Both the position numbers and the translations under genes were made by a program. DNA of 64,000 nucleotides, from NCBI GenBank assembly GCA_963677085.2, contig CAXXFH010000004.1:4712001-4776000 (forward strand). Direction: 5' to 3'. The notes below the pieces were generated by a model. It saw only the letters and a program-made list of their open reading frames with translations, had not been told where the DNA came from and searched no databases. The stretch comes from G963677085 sp963677085 (GTDB lineage: Bacteria > Planctomycetota > Planctomycetia > Pirellulales > Thermoguttaceae). Below are positions 7,728 to 17,900 of the stretch, one piece after another (the first letter of the stretch is position 1; each line of letters starts with the position of its first letter).

Positions 7728-8813
7728 ATGATTTCTTTCGTGACCTCCGCAAACTTAGCGACACGCAGAGCAACCATCAAGGACCCGGCATCAAGGCCAA
7801 GCGGGGAGCCCATGGTATTGCTACGTTCACGAGGATCGTTTGCTGCGAAATGCGTTGCGACTGCCATGGTTTTGCTCACTGGGGTGACGTTCGGCCGTCA
7901 AGTGCTTTCCTGGTGGGGTGTCGAGGAACCCCCGGCCGCCGCGCCGCCGGCGTTCATCGCGGCTAGCCTGGGCGAGTCGTCCGAGCCGCACTGCCTGCAG
8001 TTCGGGGATCAGTCCTGGACGATCTATCGGAAATGCGTCGGGTCTCGGGAACTCGCCGCCCGAGCATTGCGGAGCGATTGTCGTCGACTGGTCCGCTCAA
8101 GCATTTCACCCGAAGGCCTTCCGGGCAAGGCGGAAGAAGGTTTCCTCGCCTTTCTCGCGGGGAGCAAACCGATTGAACAAGAGCCGGGAAACTGGCAACT
8201 GTACGAGTTGGACGCCGCGTTGCCAATGGTAGCCGGCACACACACCAGCGGCGAGCCCGGTGTGGTTCGCAGAGACAACGTCACTGCACCGGGCCGCCGC
8301 GTTACTACCTGGGGGATGGCCATCCCTGCAACGGAAAACCTCTGGACCGTCTACACGTTTCAGTCGGGCAGCACCGTGGGTGACCCGGCGCGGAGGATAC
8401 TGCTTCCACCAGGCAGCCGCCGCACGCTTTCGGTCCAAACGGCGGAGGGATCCGAAATGATCGTTTTCACCGGCCACGCACGAATAAAAGCCTGGATGCA
8501 GCATTTCGATCGATGGTTTCAGCGGCGGGGTTGGACTGTCACGTCGGCCTGGCAACACACCGACGACCGTTGGAGTGCCCGATTCGGGCGGCCCAAGGGC
8601 GAAGATGCCGGTTCGGTTGATGTGCATTTTGCCCTAGATGATCCCAAGGCGGCAGGATCGCCGGCCGGCGCGGTGCTGCCGCCCCCGGGCAAGAACCCGC
8701 TCCCGTTGGCCGCGGAGCTTCGTGAAGGACCTCACAAACACCAGCAAATGCGCCACGACAAACTGGATGATCGCGATACATTGCGAGGAGTGCTGTTGTT
8801 TGACATTCATTAA
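7728..8813 (+). CDS. Unknown exported/membrane-anchored protein of the Tad locus
   Basis: I do not recognise this family. ATG 7728 directly follows the previous stop; ATG 7812 (MVLLRSRGSF) has GGGGAG three bases upstream and would place the hydrophobic segment AAKCVATAMVLLTGVTFG at the very N-terminus, which looks more like a real signal or anchor. The rest (about 270-330 residues) is hydrophilic, with a mixed alpha/beta look and no Cys motif. Operon position after four Tad genes suggests a periplasmic accessory subunit. That is inference. Confidence 0.6.
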   Translation: MISFVTSANLATRRATIKDPASRPSGEPMVLLRSRGSFAAKCVATAMVLLTGVTFGRQVLSWWGVEEPPAAAPPAFIAASLGESSEPHCLQFGDQSWTIYRKCVGSRELAARALRSDCRRLVRSSISPEGLPGKAEEGFLAFLAGSKPIEQEPGNWQLYELDAALPMVAGTHTSGEPGVVRRDNVTAPGRRVTTWGMAIPATENLWTVYTFQSGSTVGDPARRILLPPGSRRTLSVQTAEGSEMIVFTGHARIKAWMQHFDRWFQRRGWTVTSAWQHTDDRWSARFGRPKGEDAGSVDVHFALDDPKAAGSPAGAVLPPPGKNPLPLAAELREGPHKHQQMRHDKLDDRDTLRGVLLFDIH

Positions 8814-8860
8814 GAACCCGTTCCGTAAAGCCGCAACACAACCGTAGAAGGTATATCGTT

Positions 8861-9165
8861 ATGAAAGGCATCAAGGGACTCATTGTGGCGCTCGGCCTGG
8901 GAATCGCCGGGACGATGTTCAATTGGACCTACCTTGCCCGCAAGTCGCAAGATGTGGAAAAGATAGATTTCATTGGGATTGCATCGGAAGCAACCGTCGG
9001 TCAGGGAGAACGGTTGCTGGAGAAGAATCTTGTGCCCATCGGCGTCCCCAAGCACCACGTCGGCAACCTCGACGACTTCGCCGTACGTTACTCGGACCGC
9101 CAGACGGTCGTGGGGATGAACGTCTGGCGGCCGCTTTTTGGAGGGTCGTTATTGTTGCGCAAGCA
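8861..9165 (+). pseudogene. cpaB: CpaB/RcpC-like pilus protein, N-terminal fragment
   Basis: The frame starts MKGIKGLIVALGLGIAGTMFNWTYL, a signal/anchor helix, followed by about 80 residues (VGQGERLLEKNLVPIGVPKHHVGNLDD..) that read like the start of a CpaB/RcpC SAF-type domain. Near 9165 the frame runs into DNA that codes convincingly on the opposite strand, and the remaining 105 codons of the frame look like antisense noise. So only the first third of a normal CpaB (about 260-300 aa) is left. The expected downstream Tad genes (secretin, tadZ, tadB, tadC) are absent from this side. Break position is approximate. Confidence 0.55.
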
Positions 9166-9703
9166 CCCTCTTGGCGACATCGAGATCGCGAACGACGCCT
9201 TGGAAGCTGACCACGCGTCGGACACTCAGCTCTGTTGCCCTGCGACCATTCTGGTCGTCGACGTGATGGACCACTACCTGGTCATCCGGCAGCAGGTCGC
9301 CAAGGCTCGTGGGGTTGTTTTCCGGAGGTGCTTCTCCATTAAAGGTAATTTCCAGCGTTTCGGGAACGGAAAGGATGAGTTGTTTGTCGTGATCCTCTCC
9401 TTCTTCGATTACGACCGTGAGTTGCCCCAGATCGGGCCGAACTGCGGCAACGTGTCCCTTGGTCACCTCGGGCCGTGAAGTAAAGATCTCGGTAATCTGC
9501 CGCCCGGCTTCGTCACGGACGATCTTCACGTTAGCCAAGTCACCTGGCTGAAGATCTCGTAGCAACCTTGCCGTATCGTTGATGAAGATGCGGTCGCGAG
9601 GTTTTACCGTGAGTTCCTTGGGACTGCCGTCTTCGCTGAGCTGAAGCACCAGTTTTTGTTCGTCTTGATAGATGGTGCGAACAACACCTTGCATGGGTCC
9701 GGG
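9149..9703 (-). pseudogene. Fragment of a beta-repeat protein (both ends lost)
   Basis: On the minus strand the frame reads two full copies of a repeat of about 80 residues, plus the first 16 residues of a third. Each repeat starts G-V-V/H-V, contains L-x-V..D/E-T-x-I-x-F/I-N, then L-x-D-L-x-P-G-D/D-D-x-V-x-V and ends in E-I/L-x-V/T. The 5' part of the same open frame (before about 9703) is antisense to the integrase and is not part of it. The third repeat stops abruptly at the CpaB junction. The composition suggests a secreted planctomycete protein of small beta-barrel repeats. No function can be given. It is evidently a trapped fragment without its own start. Confidence 0.5.
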
Positions 9704-10811
9704 CAAGCGGGTCGCCCAGGCGATGCTCAACGACCTGGTCGCCAAGGTGGAACGCCAGAAGGCCGGCCTGGAAGACCCCGTCGACGAGGAGATGCAAAAG
9801 CCGATCGACACCCACTTGGCCGACTTCGAAAGCAGCCAGAAAGCCAAGAACAACTCAACGCGCTACGTGCTGGAAACCTTGGGCAAGATTCGCCGCTGTG
9901 TCGAGGCCTGCCGCTGGCGCCGCATCGCCCAGATCAAGGCCACCGACGTGCAGCGTTTTTTGGCCAACCTGCGCGACGAAGGGCTCAGCGTGCAGACGAG
10001 CAACCACTACCTGCGAGCGATCAAGTGTTTTACGCGCTGGCTGACGATCAACCGCCGCCTGCGCAGCAACCCGCTCGACGGCCTGGCGATGCTCAACGTC
10101 CGCGTCGATCGCCGCCACGACCGGCGGGCACTTTCCCGCGACGAATTCTGGCGACTGGTCGATGCGGCCAACTCGGGCCCGGTGGTCGAGTCGATCCCCG
10201 GCATCGATCGGGCCATGCTCTACGTGCTGGCCGCCTGGACCGGCCTGCGCAAAGGCGAGATCGGCAGTCTCACGCCGGCCAGTTTTCGGCTTGCGAGCAA
10301 TCCACCCACCGTCACCGTCGCCGCCGCCTACAGCAAGCATCGCCGTGAAGACACCCAGGTATTGCATCCCGAGGTGGTCACGCGTCTGCGCGAGTGGCTA
10401 ACGCTTCGCCAGCCGGCCGACGACGAAATCCTCTTCCCCATCTCGAAACGGACCTGCGGCCTCGACCGCAAGACGGCCAAGATGATGCGCGAGGACCTGG
10501 CCGCCGCCCGCCGCGTGTGGCTCGCCGAGACCGACGACCCGGCCGAGCGCCATCGCCGTCTGCAGAGCGACTTTTTGAAGTACAAAGACTCGCAAAACCG
10601 CTTCGCCGACTTCCACGCCAACCGCCACACCTTCATCACCAACCTCTGCCGCGCCGATGTCGCCCCCAAAACGGTCCAGACCCTCGCCCGCCACGGCGAT
10701 ATCCGCCTGACGATGAACCTCTACAGCCACGTCGACCTCGCCGACCAATCGGCCGCCATCGCCCGGCTGCCGGGGGTTGGTGGAAATGAAGCGATGCGCG
10801 GGGCGGGGTAG
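9704..10811 (+). pseudogene. Tyrosine recombinase/integrase, 5'-truncated (copy 1)
   Basis: Site-specific recombinase of the phage integrase family. What is left is about 368 residues: a SAM-like core-binding domain (IDTHLADFESSQKAKNNSTRYV... to RAIKCFTRWL) and the catalytic domain. The catalytic set is visible: Arg in AAWTGLRKGEIG, His-x-x-Arg in DFHANRHTFITNL, His in TLARHGDIRLT and the nucleophile Tyr in MNLYSHVD. The N-terminus is missing: before 9704 the open frame runs into antisense DNA of the neighbouring fragment (fused in-frame ATG at 9672). A product from 9672 is conceivable, with the catalytic domain intact. The gene ends 31 bases from the stop of the convergent giant gene. Confidence 0.8.
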
Positions 10812-11937
10812 GGGGAACCGAAGTCTTCCGCGGTGCCATGGCTCACAGTGCGTTCCGCCAGCGGCCTTCGAAATCGATATCGAACAGGTAATCGAGCACC
10901 TTGCGGGTGTCGGTGTTGTTGTCGTCGGTTTTGGCCGTCGTTTGGGCGATGTCTTCCAGGACGTAGTCCAGGTTGTGCTCGGCCGAGAAGAAGCTCAGTT
11001 GGTGGCCGGTCGCCTCCAACGTGTCGGCGCCGTTGGAATCCTCCAACTCGAGCACGTCGGTGCCGCCGATCGATTTGGCGTACACCGTGTCGAACAGTTC
11101 GATCCGGTTGCGGAACGACGTGCCGAAGTGGTGGCCGTTGTCGGCACCGTAGATCGTCAGCGAGTTGGCGTCCAACAGCAGGTTGTCGTCGAACGTCGAA
11201 TCGACCAGCGTCGCCTTGTCCGTGCCGCCGGCGGTGGCGTAGGCGTCGGTCCGCTCGAAGAACTTCGCCCGGTTGTACCAGCCGGCCGTCGTGTTCCACA
11301 ACGCCGCTTGCACCGCGTCGCTGTAGTACTCGTCGTTGCCCGTCGAGTCGTAGAACGTGGCCGTGTCGTAGCCGGTGCCCGTGCTCGCGAAGGCGTGCAC
11401 GCCGACGAAATCCTCCACGAAAACCGACGACGTGGTGTACTTGTTCACGCAGGTGAACGAGGCCTCGTGCTCGTCGGCCACGAAGGCGTCGTCGCCCGGG
11501 CCGTCGTAGAACTTCACGATGTCGGCGCCGCCGTGGCTGCTGACCGCGTACGACTCCTCGAAGAACTTCGAGCGGTTGAACACCCCTTGCTCGTAGTTCG
11601 GGCTCCACATGATGGCATACTCGTGGGTGCCGATCACCTGGTCGTCCAGCGCGGTGTCGGTGAAGTAGGCCTTGTCGACGCCGCCCAGGGTGGCATAGGC
11701 GTGAACACCCTGGAAGTCGTGGACCGTGATCGTCATCCCGCCGCCGGTCAGCACCGAGACGTCCGGGTCGCTGACGAAGACGTCGTCGCCCGCCGAGTCG
11801 TAAAGCTTCGCCTCGTCGATGCCGTCGCCAGCATAGGCCGTGACCTGCTCGAACTCGTAGCTCCGCAACTCGCCGGCGAAACCGGTCAGGTAACCGGCAA
11901 AGCCACGCCCGGCGACGAACTGGTTGCGACCGGCGTT
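9704..11937. repeat. Long direct repeat, copy 1 (integrase 3' part + giant-gene 3' end)
   Basis: Bases 9704-11937 are repeated in the same orientation at 61767-64000, offset 52,063. Both copies begin at CAAGCGGGTCGCCCAGG, and every stretch I compared was identical. The copy carries the integrase from VAQAMLNDL onward and the last 365 residues of the giant protein. The right end of copy 2 is the window edge, so the true repeat may be longer. Confidence 0.92.
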
Positions 11938-14900
11938 GTCGTAGAACGTGATCGTGTCCTCGCCCGCCCGGCCGTAGACGGTCGAGTTCTCGACGTTCGT
12001 CGCAAACACGGCGTAGCCGCTACCGCTAAGCTCCGCAGCCGTCGCTTCGAGCACCGCCGTGTCGGCACCGGCGGTACCGATCAACGTCACCTGGTCGTTG
12101 CCGTCGAGGCCGTCGAAGAAGATCTGCTCGACCGTGTCGGGGAAGATCTGCTCGACACCGTTGACCTTCACAACCCAATCGGCCGCCGTCGCCCCGGCGG
12201 TGAACTCGAACGTGTCGTCGCCGTCGGTGCCGACGAAGTAGTATTCGGTTACCACGACATCCTGGTTTTCGTAGGCCCCGATGTCGACGAGCCAGTTGAC
12301 CACCCGATCGAAGCCCTCGCCCCGGATGTCCCAGAGCAACGGGTTGCCATCGGCGTCGACGGCCAGCGCATTGCTGCCGGCATCGATGGCCGGGCTGTCG
12401 ATCGAAAGCCGATAGTCGCCGGCCACATCGTCGTCGGTATGCCAGATACCGTCTTCTCCGGCGGAAGCGGCGGACACAAATTGCGGATCGACATCGGTTA
12501 GGTTGAACTGGCTTGTCGACGTAAGCGTGCCAGACACATTGGCGCCATTATCGGCCCTGTTGAGGGCGACGATCGAATTGAAAATGGAAAGGATGGAGTT
12601 GCTGTAGATTCCTCCGCCGTCGTTTTCCGCCGAGTTGCAGGCGATGGTCGAGCTGCCGACGGTCACGGTACCTGTCGCGAAGATTCCGCCGCCGCTGCCA
12701 CCAGCCGAGTTGGCCGCGATCAGAGAATTGGCCACGGCCGTCATACCGAAATCGTCGTGAATCGCACCACCATCGGCACCGGCGACGTTACCCGAAAGGG
12801 TACAATCCGTCACCGTCAAAACACCAAAACGGTTATAAACCCCACCACCGTTGTTGGCGGCCACGTTATCCGACATCGTCGTACGGGCAATCGCCAGGGT
12901 ACCATTGCTGTAGATACCGCCGCCGTCGTCCGCCTGGCCGCCCGTGATGGTCATTCCGCTCAGCGCGACCTCAGCCCCCGACTGCACGTAGAACACGCGA
13001 TTCTCGCCCTGAGCGTCGAAGGTGAGCATGTCGGCGCCCGGGCCTTCGATGCTCAGCTTGCCGGCGATCGCCAGTTGTCCGCCGTCGACGGCTACGGTAC
13101 CGGCAAGTCCGTCGGCGAATCGTATCGTGTCCAATTCGCTGCACGACCCGGCCGGCGCATCGCCGACCACGCGATTGGAGTTGGCGGCCTGAAACGCTTC
13201 GATAAACGTCAGCTGCCCGTCGTTCGCATCGATGACATTGGCCAGGCTGGTGACGATATAGATTTGGCCTTCTGTCAGCGTTGCCACGCCTTCGACCGCG
13301 CCGATGTCGACGATGCCGTTTTCGATCCGTGGATTGCCGGCAAGGTCGTCGGCAAGCGCGTGGCCTTGCTCGTCGACGGCCAAGGCATTGTCGCCGGCGT
13401 CGATGGCCGGGCTCTCGGACAGCAGGAGGTAACCCCAATGGCCGTTGTCGAATTGCGTGATGTCGCTCAACAGCGGATCGATGGGCGACTCGGCCGTTCC
13501 CACCATGTTGCCATCGACGCCGTCGACGAGACTGGTCTGTCCGGTACCGTCGCCAATCAGGTTATTCGCACCGGACAACTCTCCGCGAATGTTCGGACCG
13601 GCGTCGTGAGACGTGTTGCGGGCAACGATTGTGTTGTTCAGCGTTGCGGTGGAAGAAGCTGCCTTTACGTAGATTCCGCCTCCGTCGTTGGCCACATTGT
13701 GGGCGATTGTTGAATTGGTAACCGTAAACGATTGCCCATTGCTGTAAATTCCCCCGCCGGTCGCCTCAGCGGAATTTCCAGCCACGGTCGAATTGATGAG
13801 GTCCAGGGAAACGCCACTGCCGTAGACCCCACCGCCATTCTCGGCCGTGTTGTCGACAACAGTCGCATTGGTGAGCGTCACTGCAGAATACAATGCGTAT
13901 ACTCCGCCACCATTACTGCCCGTGTTTCCCGTGATGACGGTGTTTGTCATCGTGCATGTCGTTTCGAATACTGAAATACCCCCACCACCCGTTCCCGAAT
14001 GGTTGTCGGAGATAACCGCGTCGGTCAGCACCAACGTGGTCCCATTAGCGGCACGAATGCCACCACCACTGCCGCTCGTCGAGTTCTTGGCAATCGTGCA
14101 TGCTACGATTTCGACCGTAGCGCCATTGTCGGCATAAACTCCGCCGCCCCAGCCGGAGGCGACCCCACCGGTGATCGTCAACCCTTCAAGCTTCGCTTCT
14201 GAGCCGATGAAGGCGAAAACGCGACTGTTGCCGGCGGCGTCGATGGTCAGCAGATCGGCGCCGGGGCCCTCGATGGTTACCTTGCCATCGACCGAGGAAT
14301 TCTTGGCGTCGTATTCCAGTTGCCCCAACGTGGCATCCAGAACAATCGTCCGGCTACCGTCGACAAACAAGTCGGGCGAAAACGTGATCACTTGATCGTA
14401 GGCGTAGGTGGCCGCCAGGGCCATGGCCTCGCGGAGACTCAAGTCGCCGTCCGAGTAATCACCGTCGTTTTCGTCGACCAGCGTGGAAACGACCAGTTCT
14501 GCAACAACCGCTCCCTCATAAGCCCCCATATCGACGGTTGCACCTACGATTCGTTCGTTCCCGGCCAGGTCGACCGGCAGCAACTCACTTGTATCGCCGT
14601 CGTTGTCCAGGTCGAACTCGTCGGCAGGCAGCAGCGAATTGTCGCCCGCATCGTTGGCCGGACTGCCCCCGCGGAGATGCAGGTCACCGTAGTCGTTGTT
14701 GGCCGACTCGTCCAGGTTGGGCGTGTTCGGATTGTCGCTCCACCCGTCGCCGCCGTCGGAGGGATTACGAACGAAGCTCGGGTCGACGCCGATGAGATTG
14801 AAGCCGCTACCAGTCTCCAGGGCTCCGGAAATGTTTGGGCCGGAAGGTGCTGTACTCAGAGCAATGATCGAGTTGGTCAGCGTCAGCGTGCCGCAGTCGT

Positions 14901-17900
14901 TGTAAATCCCGCCGCCGCTGTGCATGGCTGCGTTACCGGATAACGTAGAGCAGGTCACCGTCAACGTGCCGTCGTAGTTGTAAATTCCGCCGCCGTCATT
15001 CCCGGCCGAGTTACCCACGAGTGCGCAATCGGTCATCGTAAGCGTGCTGTACCGGCTGTTATCGACGCCGCCGCCGTCATTTCCAGCCGAGTTACCGGAG
15101 AGCGTGGAACCGGTCACTGTCAGTGTGCCGTAGTAGCCATAAATCCCGCCGCCACTGTACATGGCCGTGTTGCGGGAAAACGCGGAGCCGGTCACCGTTA
15201 GCGCGCCGGTGTTGAAAATCCCGCCGCCGTCCCACTTGGCCCAGTTGTCGGACAACGTGGAGCCGGTCACCGTCAGCGTGCCGGCGTTGGAAATCCCGCC
15301 GCCGTCGTACGTCTCAGCCGAGTTGCCGGAGATCGTGCAACCGGTTACCGTCAGTGTGCCAGAGTTGTAAATCCCGCCGCCGTACGCGGCCGAGCCGCCG
15401 GTAATCGTCAGGCCTGCGAGTTCTACCTCCTCGTCCGCGGCTGCTGCGATGCTCAGTACCCGGCTGTGCCGCGCTGCGTCGATCGTCAGCGAAGAAAGGG
15501 CGGAGGCGTCAATCACCATGGACTTGTCGATCCGCAGCGATGTTCCCTGCAGCGTAATGGTCGAATCGTCCAAGGCGGGATCAAAGGTGACCGTCGTGCC
15601 CACGCTGTCCGGGTCGGCGTACCAGATCGCCTCCCGTAGTGAAATCTGCTGGTCGTAAAGGTCGAAGGTGTCCTCCGTCGTGGTCACCGTCACCGAGGGC
15701 GTCTCACGGCCGGCTGCCATACCGCTTTGCAACTCGAAGGCCCCGCAGTCGACCGACGTGCCGTAGACACGGGGATTGCCGTCCAGGTCGTAGGGCAATG
15801 GTTCGCTCGTGTCACCGTCGTTGTCAACGTCGAGCGCGTCAGCCGGCAACAGCGCGTTATTGCCCGCATCGACAGCCGCACTATAAGCGGTCAGATGCAG
15901 ATCGCCATAGTCGTCGTTGGCCGACTCGTCCACATCGGGCGTGTCCGGATTGTCGCCCCAGCCGTCACCACCGTCGGAGGGATTGCGAACGAAGCCCGGG
16001 TTGATGCCAACGACATTGGAGCCGCTGCCACTGCCCAGGGCTTCGGAAACATCCTCGTGTGAGAGTGCTTCATTCAGGGCAACGATTGAATTGGTCACCG
16101 TCAGCGTGCCGTTTTGGTTACAGATCCCACCGCCGTACCGCTCAGACGAGTTGCCCGCAACCGTAGAACTGGTCACCGTCAACGTACTTCCGTAGCGGTT
16201 GTAGATCCCGCCGCCGTAATACACAGCCGAGTTGCCCACAAGCGTGGAGCCGGTGACCGTCAGCGTGCCGGAGCTGTAAATCCCGCCGCCGTAACCATAC
16301 TGTCCTGTGGCCGAGTTGCCTACCAGCGTGGAGCCGATCACCGTCAGTGTGCCCTCGCTGTAGATCCCGCCCCCGTCTTCGGCCGAACCACCGGTAATTG
16401 TCAGGCCATCAATCGTGGCGGTGACGTCTTCGCCGACATAAAACACGCGACTGCGTCCGTCGGCGTCGATGATCAAGAGTTCGGCCCCCGGCCCCTCGAT
16501 CTCCAAGTCGTGCTCAATCCTTAGCTCACTACCACCAAGGCAGATTGTGGCAGGCCCCGAGGTGAATAACGTCGGAGCGAAATTGATCGCCGCATCCGGG
16601 CGTAACGCGGCCGCGAGCAGCCCTTCGCGCAAGGAGAGCGCCCCGTCGGCACCGATTGTGTCAGCGAGCGTCGTCACCGTCAGAGGGATCAAGTCCAGGC
16701 TGTCGCTGTAAATTTCGCTTTCGTTGCCCTCGGTGTCGCAATACTGAATCCAGACGGTAATGGGGCCACCGCCGGCTGCCTGAATCACGTCCTCGGACAA
16801 GGTGACGCCAAACGCACTGCTGGAATACGACTGCCAATTCCCCCACGCCTGCCCGTTGAGCCGATAGCGCATCTGGCTGACCGGACCACTCGCGTCGGAG
16901 GCCTGCGGATCGATGCGCAGCGATGGTGAGTCCAGCGTGTTCGGATTGCCGTCGAATTCCTTCGCGCCCGCGATCAACACCGAACCGGTCGGCGGGCTCA
17001 GTTGATACTCGTAGGCTCCAATGTCGACCGTGCCGTTGAAAATCCGCGGGCTGCCCCCTAGATCAAACGGTATGGGTTCACTGGTGTCGCCATCGTTGTC
17101 GAGATCAAGCGTGTCGGCCGGCAGTAGCGCGTTGTTACCCGTGTCCATCGCGGGGCTATCGCGAAGAATGCGGAGGTCTCCGTAGTCGTCGTTGGCCGAT
17201 TCGTCCACGTGGGGCGTGTCCGGATTGTCGCCCCAGCCGTTGCCACCGTCGGAGGGGTTTCGGAGAAAACCCGGGTCGACATCCACGAGATTGAAGCCAC
17301 TGTTACCATCCAGGTCGCCGGAAATATTCGGGCGCGAGGATGCGTCATTGAGGGAAACGATCGAGTTGGTCACCACCAGCGTGCAGCCCACGAAATTGTA
17401 AATCCCGCCGCCGGAACCAAATTGTCCTGTGGCCGAGTTGCCCGACAGCGTGGAGCCGGTCACCGTCAGCGTATCCCGGTTGTAGATCCCACCGCCGTCA
17501 TTGCCAGCCGAGTTACCCGAAAGTGTGGAGCTGGTCACCGTCGATGTGCGGTAGTTGTAAATCCCGCCGCCCTTTTGCTCGGCCGAATTGCCCGAGAGTG
17601 TGGAGCTGGTCACCGTCAATGTGCGGTAGCTGCAAATCCCGCCGCCAGTCTCGGCCGAGTTGCCCGAGAGCATGGAGCCAATCACCGTTAGCATGCCCTC
17701 GTTGCAAATTCCACCGCCGTCCGACACGGCCGAGTTGCCCGAGAGCGTGGAGCCGATCACCGTTAGCGTGTCGTTTAGGGCGCTGTAGATCCCGCCGCCG
17801 GAACCAAGCTGTCCTGTGGCCGAGTTGCCCGACAGCGTGGAGCCGGTCACCGTTAGCGTGCCGGAGTTGTAGATCCCGCCGCCGTAATGCTCCGCCGAGT

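Noticed and set aside
3249..8813. Long open frames on the opposite strand and in other frames of the Tad genes
   Set aside because: They only mirror the codon pattern of the real genes and carry no domain, membrane segment or start signal of their own.
10777..12501. A plus-strand frame of 574 codons antisense to the giant gene's 3' end
   Set aside because: Its Val/Arg/Gly-rich, low-complexity translation is the usual antisense shadow of Asp/Thr-rich repeats. The minus-strand protein has clear repeat structure.
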